Source: Parapedobacter luteus (lineage in GTDB: Bacteria > Bacteroidota > Bacteroidia > Sphingobacteriales > Sphingobacteriaceae). From it: a stretch of 64,000 bases of DNA. The notes under the pieces were generated by a model that did not search any database, was not told the DNA's origin, and worked only from the letters and a program-made list of their open reading frames with translations. Made by a program: the position numbers and the translations under genes. Below are positions 27,154 to 35,922 of this stretch, piece by piece. Numbering within the stretch: the stretch's first letter is position 1; the number at the start of each line of letters is the position of its first letter. The DNA is taken from positions 124,001 through 188,000 of the forward strand of contig NZ_FUYS01000004.1 of the NCBI RefSeq assembly GCF_900168055.1, given 5' to 3'.

Positions 27154-28526
27154 GATGCCGGTATGGTGATGGTGAATGTTGCATATTTGCCCTCGGCGGT
27201 ATCTACCTGCATTTCGCCGCCATGCATCTTGTGGATGATATCATAGCTCATCGAGAGCCCCAAACCGGTACCCTGGCCCGTAGGCTTGGTGGTAAAAAAC
27301 GGTTGATATATTTTGTCCAAGATGTTCTTTGGGATGCCCAGCCCATTGTCATGTACGGTGATCGCGATGGCCTCTCGTCCGTCCGCCCGTCGAACGTTGG
27401 AGGTGGCTACCCGCACTAAGGGCGTATAATCCGCAGGAGCTCCCTTTTTTTTCTCACTCACTGAATAAAAAGCATTGTTAAACAGGTTGAGCAATACCCT
27501 CCCCAAATCCTGCGGTATGACCGCCGCGGAAAGCAAATCGTCAGCAAAGTCCATCTCCATGGTGGCATTGAACGATTTATCCTTGGCACGCAACCCGTGA
27601 TAGCTGAGGCGTAAGTATTCGTCGGCCAACAAGTTGATATTTATCACCTCCTTTTTACCGGCACTGGCGCGGGAGTGCTGCAGCATGCTTTTGACGATAC
27701 CATCCGCCCGCTTGCCATGGAGGCTGATTTTTTCCAAATTTTGCGTCAGATCGCCGATAATCTCTTCAGCTTCCTCCAACTGTCCGGCGGGCAACTGGCT
27801 AAGCGGGCCGGCTTTTAACTCATCAAGCAGCTCAACGCTGACCTCCGAGAAGTTGTTGACAAAATTCAGCGGATTCTGGATCTCGTGGGCGATTCCAGCC
27901 GTCAGCTCACCCAGGGAAGCCATTTTTTCCGACTGGATAAGCTGATCCTGCGTACGCCGCAATTCATCCAAGGTCTGCTCCAGCTCTTCCTTTTGCTTGA
28001 CCAACTCCGCCGTACGCTGCGCCACTTCCGCTTCCAGATTGACCTTCATCTCGGCCATGACGCGAAGCCGAGCCTCCTCAGCCTCCCGCCGCAAGCGCTC
28101 CTTTTCCAGTGCCCGGCGCTGGTTGCGATTAACAAACCACATGGCACCAAACCAGAGGATGCCAAACAACTCGGCGTTGTCAAAAAAGTCATCGTTTTCC
28201 CGATAAAAGTCGCGGTTAACTGCCTGTACGACATCACTGAGCAAGGACAAGACCATGTAAGGCAGCATGGAGACCATGAAACTGCGCCCCACCCGCAATT
28301 CCGGCCGTACGTATACCAACCACAGCAGAGCAAATACACCAAGTCGTATCCCGTGTTGGATAATCGCCGAATCGGTAAGAATATCCAACAGCAACAACCC
28401 AATGGCAATGCCCCGGCCAGCCATGACGTATCGGTGAACATCATAGGGCGCCTCCTTTGGATCGATTCTTTTCCCAAGGAAATTGATCAGAAGCAATGCA
28501 AATAGCGGTTCGAGTAACATGCTCAT
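27150..28526 (-). CDS. membrane sensor histidine kinase
   Basis: A 458-residue kinase read from the ATG at 28526; an upstream in-frame TTG (28547) is less likely. The N-terminal third has about four membrane segments with no large periplasmic domain. A long coiled coil (about 135-205) leads to the HisKA motif SLGELTAGIAHEIQNPLNF with phosphorylated H214. The HATPase domain follows, with N, G1 (HDNGLGIPKNI) and G2 (GTGLGLSMSYDI) boxes. It belongs to the large HK family related to NtrB-like kinases. Its partners are the two downstream receivers. The input signal is unknown. Confidence 0.9.
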   Translation of the reverse strand: MSMLLEPLFALLLINFLGKRIDPKEAPYDVHRYVMAGRGIAIGLLLLDILTDSAIIQHGIRLGVFALLWLVYVRPELRVGRSFMVSMLPYMVLSLLSDVVQAVNRDFYRENDDFFDNAELFGILWFGAMWFVNRNQRRALEKERLRREAEEARLRVMAEMKVNLEAEVAQRTAELVKQKEELEQTLDELRRTQDQLIQSEKMASLGELTAGIAHEIQNPLNFVNNFSEVSVELLDELKAGPLSQLPAGQLEEAEEIIGDLTQNLEKISLHGKRADGIVKSMLQHSRASAGKKEVININLLADEYLRLSYHGLRAKDKSFNATMEMDFADDLLSAAVIPQDLGRVLLNLFNNAFYSVSEKKKGAPADYTPLVRVATSNVRRADGREAIAITVHDNGLGIPKNILDKIYQPFFTTKPTGQGTGLGLSMSYDIIHKMHGGEMQVDTAEGKYATFTITIPAS

Positions 28527-28596
28527 GCTGCCGTTGGTTTGGGCCAAACTTAGCTAAATTTGTTTTCACCTGCAACACCATGACGGGGCTGCCAGA

Positions 28597-29526
28597 TCAG
28601 TGCGATCCGGGAACAGCCCGATTAAACGACTGCCGGAATTGCAACGGCGAAACGGTGGTCTTCGTCTTGAAAAGTTTACTGAACGATTGCGGATGCTCAA
28701 AGCCCAATCCGTAAGCGATTTCACTGACGGACAAGTCTGTCGTCGACAGTCTTTCCTTCGCCTTTTCGATTAGCCTATCGTGAATATGTTGCTGGGTGTT
28801 TTGTCCCGTGAGCACCTTGAGCAAACTACGCAAATAATTAGGCGAAATATTCAGCTGCTCAGAGACATATTGAACCGTAGGTAGCCCTTTGGTTATTAAG
28901 TCGTCGTCGTTGAAATAGTCCGAAAGCAATTTTTCAAACCGGTCAAGAATTTGATGATTGGCTATTTTTCGGGTGATGAATTGACGTTGATAAAAGCGTT
29001 CGGCATAATTCAGCAGGGTTTCTAAATGCGAAACAATAATATCCTGGCTGAACTTATCCATGTTTGTATGATACTCGTTCTTGATATTCGCTACTATGCC
29101 GTTGATGATCGCTTCTTCTTTATCGGAAAGGAACAATGCTTCATTGGTGGAGTAGCCAAAGTACGCATACTGTCTGATTTTTTTAGCAAGCGGCGTATTC
29201 CATAAAAAATCGGGGTGTATGAACAGCATCCAACCTTCAAGACCCGCAGGTACGCCGTTTTCTTCACCACGGAGAATTTGCCCAGGCGCCATAAAAGCCA
29301 TCAATCCCTCATCGAAATCGTAGCGCTGCTGCCCGTAATGAAGTTTATCGCACCCCCTTTTCAATGATATGACATAAAGATCAAATAGCACGGCATTTAT
29401 TGCTGAATCATTTTTAATCCCCGATACGTCAACGATACCGAGGAGCGGGTGATGAGGCTTCGGAAGCCTCATTAACCGATGGATTTCCGTTATGGATTTT
29501 ATCCGGTAGGGCTTTACATTTGCCAT
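28597..29526 (-). CDS. AraC-family transcriptional regulator
   Basis: A 309-residue regulator starting at the ATG at 29526 (an upstream TTG at 29562 runs into the preceding gene). The N-terminal half is a cupin-like domain (YDFEGLMAFMAPGQI-type segment). The C-terminus holds the double helix-turn-helix: LPTVQYVSEQLNISPNYLRSLLK and AYGLGFEHPQSFSKLFKTKT. It is the last gene of an operon with an SDR and two small membrane proteins, and probably controls that operon. Confidence 0.85.
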   Translation of the reverse strand: MANVKPYRIKSITEIHRLMRLPKPHHPLLGIVDVSGIKNDSAINAVLFDLYVISLKRGCDKLHYGQQRYDFDEGLMAFMAPGQILRGEENGVPAGLEGWMLFIHPDFLWNTPLAKKIRQYAYFGYSTNEALFLSDKEEAIINGIVANIKNEYHTNMDKFSQDIIVSHLETLLNYAERFYQRQFITRKIANHQILDRFEKLLSDYFNDDDLITKGLPTVQYVSEQLNISPNYLRSLLKVLTGQNTQQHIHDRLIEKAKERLSTTDLSVSEIAYGLGFEHPQSFSKLFKTKTTVSPLQFRQSFNRAVPGSH

Positions 29527-29534
29527 AACACAAA

Positions 29535-29888
29535 CTAATTTTTGAATGGATATTTGAGCCAAATCATGAGTAACGGCATCGCCAAAAACGGAATTTCTAT
29601 CAACGCCGTTTTGTAATTCCCTGCTTTCAGCGATAAGGCCATAATAAGGAGAATCGACATGGCATTCAGTACATTCGCCAAGAAAAATGTTTTTGGAATC
29701 AGCAGCAAAGCCCCAATCGCAAAGGTCAGGATGCCAAAGAAGGGAATGACGGGTTCATTGATGCCCAGTTCATTCATCATCTTTAACGATTCGGGATTGT
29801 TTTTGTAGTTAAATATGCCCCACCCGTGCCTGAAATTCAGCGACACGGACACAATCAATAAGATTAACGAAATGATGTTCTTTACCAT
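29535..29888 (-). CDS. small four-helix membrane protein (DoxX-like)
   Basis: A 117-residue protein with four hydrophobic segments (about 4-20, 48-68, 72-90 and 96-112) and little else. The layout and length resemble DoxX-like membrane proteins, without a diagnostic motif I can name with certainty. It lies two bases after the 67-residue membrane gene and eight bases before the AraC start. Function unknown. Confidence 0.65.
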   Translation of the reverse strand: MVKNIISLILLIVSVSLNFRHGWGIFNYKNNPESLKMMNELGINEPVIPFFGILTFAIGALLLIPKTFFLANVLNAMSILLIMALSLKAGNYKTALIEIPFLAMPLLMIWLKYPFKN

Positions 29889-29889
29889 T

Positions 29890-30093
29890 TTAATGCAGGA
29901 TATACGCGTCTATGATGTAACCCGCAACTAACGCAATCGGAACACCGATTAAGGCACTTGCCAATGCCTTTCGTGCCTTATTGGGGAATTGATTTCTGTG
30001 CCTAAAATACAGAAAAAATCCGATTGGTGGAATGGCATTGGAGAGCGCAAACCAAAACCTTGACAGGCCGTCTTTTTTGTTTTCGTTTTTCAT
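29890..30093 (-). CDS. small membrane protein of unknown function
   Basis: A 67-residue protein with two membrane segments (about 12-28 and 46-64) separated by a basic loop (RHRNQFPNKARK). Its ATG overlaps the stop of the SDR gene by four bases, showing translational coupling. I do not recognise the family. Confidence 0.6.
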   Translation of the reverse strand: MKNENKKDGLSRFWFALSNAIPPIGFFLYFRHRNQFPNKARKALASALIGVPIALVAGYIIDAYILH

Positions 30094-30869
30094 TGCTTGT
30101 TCAGTTGTTTAAACTTTTTAAATTCCCGGTGTCCAAACTTTAAAAGGGTATTAGGCATCAGTCTGCTCACGAATTTGACCAGGTCAATCAAGGTCGGCTT
30201 GAGTTCCGGTTTATCTTTCAAAAGGCCTTTGATGACGACAGCTACCATTTTATCCACAGGCATCATTTGTTTGGGGTTAGGTTGCAATACCCAATCATTT
30301 TGAAGATTGGTGTTAACACCCGGCGGTATCATTTCAAATACCTTTACATTGGTATCTTCCAATTGCAACCGCAAAGCTAACGTATACGCTCGGACGCCTG
30401 CTTTTGCGGTACTGTAAATCGGTGCTATTGAATAGGGCATCAATGCAATACCCGAGGAAACATTGACAATCGCAGCCGATTTCTTCGTGAGCAGATGCGG
30501 TAAAAACTGATGCACCATTTGGATGGTTCCAGTAAGATTGACGGCAATTTCACGGTTGATGTTTTCCAAATCCAATGTTGCGTCCTGCACATCGATCAAC
30601 CGCATCAATCCGGCGTTGTTGATGAGGATATTCAATTCTGGAAATTGTGCCGTAACATCCAGGTAAAGCTGTTCAATGGCTGCTGCATTGCTCACATCGC
30701 TTTGAAAGGTATGGACTTTGGGAAACTGTTTCCTTGTTCGGTTCAGTGCATCAAGGTTACGTCCGGTGACGATAATGTTTGCATCTTGTTCGGTCAGCTG
30801 TTTTACGAGCTCCAAACCGATTCCGCTGGTTCCGCCCGTAATCAGGACGGTGCTGTTTTTTAATTCCAT
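30090..30869 (-). CDS. SDR-family oxidoreductase (DltE-like)
   Basis: A 259-residue short-chain dehydrogenase read from the ATG at 30869, which places MELKNSTVLITGGTSGIGLE at the N-terminus; the open frame extends 34 residues further upstream without support. TGGTSGIG, NNAG, a serine pair in VNVSSGIAL and YSTAK are all present, so the enzyme looks intact. It resembles DltE-type SDRs (EMIPPGVNTNL). First gene of the SDR - membrane - membrane - AraC operon. Substrate unknown. Confidence 0.85.
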   Translation of the reverse strand: MELKNSTVLITGGTSGIGLELVKQLTEQDANIIVTGRNLDALNRTRKQFPKVHTFQSDVSNAAAIEQLYLDVTAQFPELNILINNAGLMRLIDVQDATLDLENINREIAVNLTGTIQMVHQFLPHLLTKKSAAIVNVSSGIALMPYSIAPIYSTAKAGVRAYTLALRLQLEDTNVKVFEMIPPGVNTNLQNDWVLQPNPKQMMPVDKMVAVVIKGLLKDKPELKPTLIDLVKFVSRLMPNTLLKFGHREFKKFKQLNKQ

Positions 30870-31069
30870 TTTGCGATCTTTTTGATACTGCAAAAATGCG
30901 GTGGCTTTCAGCGGCAGATTTAGCCTAAACGCCTTTTGTTGTAGCCGAAAATAAGCGTTTCGGAAATGCACCTATGCGGCAGCATGTAGAAATTCTGCGA
31001 ATGCTACCGCGGGATCGGGAAGCATTCAACTGATCGATAATGTCCGGTTAAGGCACCTGTCAGTTCACG

Positions 31070-31103
31070 AAAAAAAAGCTCCGAACAGTACGTTCCGGAG
31101 CTT
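31070..31103 (-). terminator. intrinsic terminator, originally downstream of tRNA-Thr
   Basis: AAGCTCCG (31076-31083) pairs with CGGAGCTT (31096-31103), and on the minus strand the stem runs into a T-run (A-run 31070-31077). It lies ten bases left of attL. Before the element inserted, this hairpin would have followed the 3' end of tRNA-Thr; the tRNA is now more than 10 kb away. Confidence 0.75.
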
Positions 31104-31112
31104 TAAACTTAG

Positions 31113-31173
<61 letters not shown>

Positions 31174-31206
31174 TAAATTACTGGTTATTAGTGGTGTATT
31201 GTTGCT

Positions 31207-31229
31207 ATGAGCCAGAATATGAGCCAAAA
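31207..31229 (+). repeat. putative integrase arm-type sites, left end (2 copies of ATGAGCCARAA)
   Basis: ATGAGCCAGAA at 31207-31217 and ATGAGCCAAAA at 31219-31229 are spaced 12 bp apart. Three related copies lie near the right end (41366-41399) in the same orientation. The second copy touches the integrase start codon, so binding could also repress int. Confidence 0.6.
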
Positions 31230-32365
31230 TGCATCAGTATGAAATCAAACCCTATTGCCCAACAGACTTAAGTAAACGTGCCTATCTAGCCATATACATT
31301 GAAGGCCGGAGGTACCGCGAGTACAACGGGCAGAAGATAGCTGTCGACCTGAAACCAAACAGAGCTAAATCCGCTAAGGAACGTAGAGCGTTATTAGGAA
31401 AATTAGAATTTGAGTTCCGCAAGAAGCTAAATGATGGCAGTTATCAGAAGTTACTGAATAAATCAGGTTCCCATGATAGCGCAGATAGGCTATCGCTGGA
31501 CGAACTATTTAATAGTGCATTGAATCAAAAAAAGACATCTAATCTTAGTAAAAGGTATGTTAGTGATTTAAAAAAACTCAGCCAAGACTTCCTCAGTTTT
31601 CTTAAAAAAGATGAGCGTGACGGAGGAATTAAACATTTGAAAGCTCTGAGAATACAACAGTACCTCGATAATTTCAGAAGAACGCCCCAACAGTATATGA
31701 ACAAATGGAGGCATATGAGTGCTTTGATTGGAGTCTTAAAAAGAATGTATGATTTTGACGCCGACCCTATGAGAAAAGTAAGCAAGATTAAAACCAAAGC
31801 TACCTTACACAAAATCTACACACAAGAGCAATTGCGCGACGTATTAGATTATTTGAAGGTGAACCATGAGAACATGTATCTATGCTGTTTAATAAGCTAT
31901 GGCTGTTTCCTTCGACCTCATATCGAGGTGAGGAATTTGAAAAGCAGCCACTTTAAAAATAATTGTACTGAAATCCATTTGTCAGGCAACGAGAATAAAA
32001 GTGGCAGGATACGGGTCGTTTACGTGCCTGATTATGTACGGGACGCAGTTTATGATAGAGTCCAAAATTTAAGCGCTGACCAAAATTTATTCTCGATGAA
32101 ACAGATTCCGTTTAATGTGTATTACTTTAATACCGTGTGGTCAAGGCATTTTAAAACTATGCTCGATTTAAGCTTGGTAGAACAAAATCAAACCATCTAT
32201 TCGTTCAGACACACAGCAGCAGTAAACGTTTATAAAAAAACTAAGGATTTGCACTTGTTACAGCAGCTTTTGGGGCATTCAAACATGATAGTGACGCTTA
32301 AATACTTACGAGGATTAGGCGTACATAATATGGAGGAATTGAAGGAGGTGATGCCTGTTTTATAA
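31229..32365 (+). CDS. int: tyrosine site-specific recombinase (integrase) of the tRNA-Thr element
   Basis: A 378-residue integrase. An N-terminal arm-binding region (about 1-85) is followed by a SAM-like core-binding domain (about 88-185) and the catalytic domain. Catalytic residues visible are R229 (CFLRPHIEVRNL), K257, R327 (YSFRHTAA, where the usual His of HxxR is Tyr324), H350 (LLGHS) and the nucleophile Y359 (TLKYLRG). It begins 56 bases inside attL and would carry out integration and excision at tRNA-Thr. Base composition is AT-rich relative to the flanking genome. Confidence 0.93.
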   Translation: MHQYEIKPYCPTDLSKRAYLAIYIEGRRYREYNGQKIAVDLKPNRAKSAKERRALLGKLEFEFRKKLNDGSYQKLLNKSGSHDSADRLSLDELFNSALNQKKTSNLSKRYVSDLKKLSQDFLSFLKKDERDGGIKHLKALRIQQYLDNFRRTPQQYMNKWRHMSALIGVLKRMYDFDADPMRKVSKIKTKATLHKIYTQEQLRDVLDYLKVNHENMYLCCLISYGCFLRPHIEVRNLKSSHFKNNCTEIHLSGNENKSGRIRVVYVPDYVRDAVYDRVQNLSADQNLFSMKQIPFNVYYFNTVWSRHFKTMLDLSLVEQNQTIYSFRHTAAVNVYKKTKDLHLLQQLLGHSNMIVTLKYLRGLGVHNMEELKEVMPVL

Positions 32366-32555
32366 GAAATGCAAGCAGTCTAAAAAATACCTGACAAAGC
32401 CGAATCTGGAACAACTTTTGATGTAATGACTCGCTTTTTAAAAGCTCGTTCTTTGAAACCATCTCTTTATGTCTGATTTATCATTGGATTTAATTGGCGC
32501 GTAAACAAAGCGAAAAAATGCTGATCAGCTCGCGCATAAATAAAAATTAAAATAT

Positions 32556-33890
32556 ATGAGAAAAACAGATAAAGACAAGAGAGAAACTGCAGAGTTTGCA
32601 GGGATTGCAACATTGGCAACCCCATTGGAGAGAAAGACACCCTATTTTTCTAACAAAGTATTCAGCGATTTACCTGATATTTTACGGAAATCGACAAATG
32701 TATTCACGGAGAGGAGGGAGAAAGATGTGTTTTTAACAGGCGCGCTAGGTGTATTAAGTGGGTGCTTCCCGAATGTATATGGCTTGTATGACGGACGGGA
32801 AATTTATCCAAATTTATACACTTATGTAAGTGCACCAGCGGCAAGCGGTAAGGGCACATTGGCTTTTTCCAAGTATTTAGGGATGAAATACCATGAGCTG
32901 ATTAAAGCTACCCATATCGAAGGGCAAGCCCAACCGGTTCTGTTCATTCCTGGTAATACAAGTGCCGCTGCTTTTATGGGACATTTACAGTCTAATAAAA
33001 ATGGCATCTTCTTCGAGACCGAAGCTGATACAATTGGAAATACTTTCAAACAGGATTGGGGTGGGTTTTCCGACTTATTGCGTAAAGGGTACCACCATGA
33101 GACTTTCAGTTCCTCTAGGAAAATGGATAATGAATTCATTGACATCGAATCTCCCAAGTTGTCACTTGTTTTATCAGGTACGCCTGAACAGATACATGGG
33201 TTGATTCACTCTGCGGAGGATGGATTATTCAGTAGGATTACCTTTTATACATATGATGGCGGTGGTTCTGTATGGAAAGACGTATCGCCTTATGCAAATA
33301 GGGTGAATTACAAAGAGTATTTTACAGAATTGGGCAATGAGTTGTTTGTGGCTATTAATGCTTTACTTAAATACCCTAAAATAGAATTGCAGTGGAGTAA
33401 AGACCACTGGGACTTTTTCAAGGGTGTCCAAGAAGAATTTCAGTTTGAAGCCCTAGACAGGCTTGGAGATGGAGTTATTAGTGTAGTAAGGCGTTCAGGA
33501 TTGATGTGGTTTAGAATAGCTATGATATTTTCTGCTTTAAGACAATATGACGCAATTTCTAGTGCCAACAAGATTCTGTCATGTAATGACACAGACTTCT
33601 TAAATGCTTATGAATTAATGAATACTTACAAGGAGCATAATCTTTTTATGTATTCCTCACTTCCTAAGCAGCAACCTCGAGTAACACCTGCAAATAAAAA
33701 AGACATGGTTTTTCTTGAAGCCTTACCGAATGCTTTCAGTCGACAAAAAGCTATTGAAATCGGTGAGGCTTTGGATATCAAGGGACGAACTGTAGACTAT
33801 CGCTTAAATAAGTATTTGGAAATGGGGCTATTATATTCTGCAAAATCAGGATTTTATAGCAAGCCTCAACTGGCAGCTTCTAAAAACTAA
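32556..33890 (+). CDS. DUF3987 protein (primase/helicase-like ATPase of mobile elements)
   Basis: A 444-residue DUF3987 protein. A P-loop-like motif SAPAASGKGTLAF lies near residue 91-103, where the usual Ser/Thr after GK is Gly followed by Thr. A Walker B-like acidic stretch (GIFFETEADT) and the LVLSGTPEQI sensor-like block follow. The last 70 residues look like a winged helix (QKAIEIGEALDIKGRTVDYRLNKYLE). Such proteins occur after integrases in Bacteroidota elements and are thought to act in element replication. TTGCAA-type 9-bp repeats lie both in its 5' coding end and just after its stop. Function is inferred. Confidence 0.8.
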   Translation: MRKTDKDKRETAEFAGIATLATPLERKTPYFSNKVFSDLPDILRKSTNVFTERREKDVFLTGALGVLSGCFPNVYGLYDGREIYPNLYTYVSAPAASGKGTLAFSKYLGMKYHELIKATHIEGQAQPVLFIPGNTSAAAFMGHLQSNKNGIFFETEADTIGNTFKQDWGGFSDLLRKGYHHETFSSSRKMDNEFIDIESPKLSLVLSGTPEQIHGLIHSAEDGLFSRITFYTYDGGGSVWKDVSPYANRVNYKEYFTELGNELFVAINALLKYPKIELQWSKDHWDFFKGVQEEFQFEALDRLGDGVISVVRRSGLMWFRIAMIFSALRQYDAISSANKILSCNDTDFLNAYELMNTYKEHNLFMYSSLPKQQPRVTPANKKDMVFLEALPNAFSRQKAIEIGEALDIKGRTVDYRLNKYLEMGLLYSAKSGFYSKPQLAASKN

Positions 33891-33915
33891 TTAAGGAAAG
33901 GTCTTCAAGCAAAGT

Positions 33916-33948
33916 TTGCAACACTTGCAAATGTTGCAATACTTGCAC
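33916..33948. repeat. iteron-like array: four TTGCAA/C words at exact 9-bp spacing
   Basis: TTGCAA starts at 33916, 33925 and 33934, and TTGCAC at 33943. The array follows the DUF3987 stop. A similar 9-bp-phased set occurs within the DUF3987 start region (32596-32620) and after the 372-residue gene (37047-37069). It may be a replication or regulator-binding site. Confidence 0.6.
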
Positions 33949-33987
33949 AACCACATATCTATTAATTTAGGTATGTGGTTTTTTTTT
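33949..33987 (+). terminator. intrinsic terminator after DUF3987
   Basis: AACCACATA pairs with TATGTGGTT around a 14-base loop, followed directly by a run of T residues to 33987. It lies downstream of the DUF3987 gene and the TTGCAA array. Confidence 0.8.
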
Positions 33988-34125
33988 GCCAATTTTTTTT
34001 ATTTTTTTTTCAGCCAACCTAATCGTCCCCCTCCCTTGTGGAGATGCCCCCTACTAAATCTTAGGTTCGGGCATACCGTGCCTGAATGCATCAATCAACA
34101 GAATTTCTCACTTAAAAATTAAATC

Positions 34126-34467
34126 ATGGTAACTATCACAGGTTATGAAAAACGGGAGAGTGACAAGGGCGAATTCTTCCTATTACAGCTACAGGGAGAC
34201 GTCGAGTTCATGTATTCAAAGAAAACAGGCAGACCTTATGCTACGGTAAAAAAGTGCAGTATCCCAAGCACATTTGATGAAGCCACCTGCAAAGCCATCA
34301 TCGGTAAACAAATGAAAGGCTCAATCGCCAAAGTACAGGTGGAGCCTTATGATTATACCGTTCCCGAAACCGGAGAGGTCATGCAATTGGATTACCAGTA
34401 CACCTACTCACCAGAAGAAGAATCAACGGTGGAGCAAACGGTATTCGGTCAACAGGTTGAAGCCTGA
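34126..34467 (+). CDS. conserved hypothetical protein of Bacteroidota mobile elements
   Basis: A 113-residue acidic-tailed protein without signal peptide or membrane segment. The predicted strands (MVTITGYEKRE, FFLLQLQGDVEFMYS, ATVKKCSIP) and a GSIAKVQVEPYDY block suggest a small beta-barrel, perhaps an OB-type nucleic-acid binder. That is inference from the strand pattern only. Its place between a replication-type ATPase and DUF3871 would suit a DNA-binding accessory. I do not recognise a named family. Confidence 0.7.
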   Translation: MVTITGYEKRESDKGEFFLLQLQGDVEFMYSKKTGRPYATVKKCSIPSTFDEATCKAIIGKQMKGSIAKVQVEPYDYTVPETGEVMQLDYQYTYSPEEESTVEQTVFGQQVEA

Positions 34468-34528
34468 TATGGGTGCCAACATTTGTAAAAGAGGATAGTG
34501 GTTTTAATAAGCCATTATCCCTTTACTA

Positions 34529-34568
34529 TTTAATCCTACCAAATCATCTTTAATCCTATCAAATCATC
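34529..34568. repeat. tandem 20-bp repeat, two copies, upstream of the DUF3871 gene
   Basis: Copies 34529-34548 and 34549-34568 (core AATCCTAYCAAATCATC) differ at one base. They end 27 bases before the DUF3871 ATG and may be an operator. Confidence 0.7.
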
Positions 34569-34595
34569 ATTTTACTAAATCAATAATCACTAAAC

Positions 34596-35573
34596 ATGGA
34601 AACACTTGAATTAAACGGTTCATCCGGTACTTTAATAGCGGATAATCAACCATCGACTTCAAAACCATTCCTTGAGGCAAACACAGTTGCCGCCACACTG
34701 GATGAAATCAGGGACAAGCATCTGATACCCGTTTTCGCCAAAGACAACCAGCCTGTCATCAGTCAATCTGATTTTATTAGTCTTACAAGCGATGTGGTAC
34801 AGCACTTCTTTCAGCATGAGACTGTATTACCACCATCTATCAGAATAAGCCATCCAATTAAAGGCAGGATACCCGAGGCCAAAGACAAACCTGCACATCT
34901 ATTGAGGGAAGAAGAAAAGACCATCTACTACGAACGTATGGCATTCATCTTGGAGATTCCAACAATATCGGACACGATCAACGGCAATCCACTATCACTT
35001 ACTGTTGGAGGTATCAAAGCACACAATCAGGACAACCTGTATGCCAGAAAGGGAGTGGAAGAGCATTTCAAATTATTCATAGGGTTCCAGAACAGAGTAT
35101 GCACCAACATGTGCGTATGGACAGACGGCACAAAGGAAACATTGAGGGTCAGGAGCATCGATGAACTTACAGAGGCCATAATCGATATTATCAGCAGCTA
35201 TGATGCCAAACGCCACTTAGACAGGCTATCGGGTTTTACAGAATATAGCATAAATGAAGACCAATTTGCTTACCTGATAGGCCGTGCAAGGATGTACCAG
35301 CACATGCCAAACCAACAGAAGAAAAATCTCCCTCAATTGCTGTTCGGCGATAACCAGATTGGGATGGTGGTCAAGGAGTACTACAACGATTCCGCGTTCA
35401 GCAGGGAAGATGACGGAAGCCTCAATCTATGGAAGCTTTATAATCTGTTCACCGGAGCCAACAAGAGCAGCTACATCGACGGTTTCCTAAACAGGGGATT
35501 GAATGCCTATGGTTTTGTCAGTGGTATCAGGGAAGCGATGGATAGTGACGGGGATAATTGGTTCATGCTATGA
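34596..35573 (+). CDS. DUF3871 family protein
   Basis: A 325-residue protein matching the DUF3871 pattern: IRISHPIKGRIPEA, then ERMAFILEIPTI and VGGIKAHNQDNLY, a FIGFQNRVCTNMC segment and a C-terminal LWKLYNLFTGANKSSYID block. The family is restricted largely to Bacteroidota mobile elements and somewhat recalls DUF932 plasmid proteins. No catalytic motif is obvious. It is preceded by a tandem 20-bp repeat. Function unknown. Confidence 0.82.
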   Translation: METLELNGSSGTLIADNQPSTSKPFLEANTVAATLDEIRDKHLIPVFAKDNQPVISQSDFISLTSDVVQHFFQHETVLPPSIRISHPIKGRIPEAKDKPAHLLREEEKTIYYERMAFILEIPTISDTINGNPLSLTVGGIKAHNQDNLYARKGVEEHFKLFIGFQNRVCTNMCVWTDGTKETLRVRSIDELTEAIIDIISSYDAKRHLDRLSGFTEYSINEDQFAYLIGRARMYQHMPNQQKKNLPQLLFGDNQIGMVVKEYYNDSAFSREDDGSLNLWKLYNLFTGANKSSYIDGFLNRGLNAYGFVSGIREAMDSDGDNWFML

Positions 35574-35642
35574 CTGATTCGGTGGCCTGTATGGAGATTT
35601 CATATGGGCTACCATTATCTATTTATAAAAATAAAAATTATT

Positions 35643-35861
35643 ATGGACGGATACCGTTTATATAGGTATGTTGATAACAGGAGCATACTGGTCATAAAAT
35701 CCGATGGGAAGCTGGTCAGGGTATATTGCCCGTTTCCGGTGATGGACGAAAGAAAAGTGATTCTGACGGTGGAGGCGATAGCCATGGGAAATGACGGTTT
35801 TCCAAGTTATCTGATTGATGGTACATATTACAGTTATAGCTTATTCTTGATTTTAGTATAG
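35643..35861 (+). CDS. small hypothetical protein
   Basis: A 72-residue protein starting at the ATG at 35643 (MDGYRLYRYVDNRSILVI). It is mostly beta-strand in pattern, with no membrane or signal sequence. It lies between DUF3871 and the 372-residue gene on the same strand. I do not recognise it. Confidence 0.5.
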   Translation: MDGYRLYRYVDNRSILVIKSDGKLVRVYCPFPVMDERKVILTVEAIAMGNDGFPSYLIDGTYYSYSLFLILV

Positions 35862-35922
35862 GAAACGAAGAATAAATCGTATAATAGTAGCCAACTTATA
35901 TCAACCAATAATTTTAGGTTCT

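Noticed and set aside
27885-28505. 206-codon plus-strand open frame opposite the histidine kinase
   Set aside because: Antisense shadow of a kinase with complete motifs; no recognisable protein features.
31207-31241. Short open frame reading MSQNMSQNASV before the integrase
   Set aside because: It arises from the ATGAGCCARAA repeats; eleven codons with no ribosome site. The repeats are better explained as integrase sites.
33916-33948. CRISPR-like reading of the TTGCAA array
   Set aside because: Six-base words at 9-bp spacing leave no spacers; no cas1/cas2 is present. The nearby Cas4-like protein does not make this a CRISPR locus.
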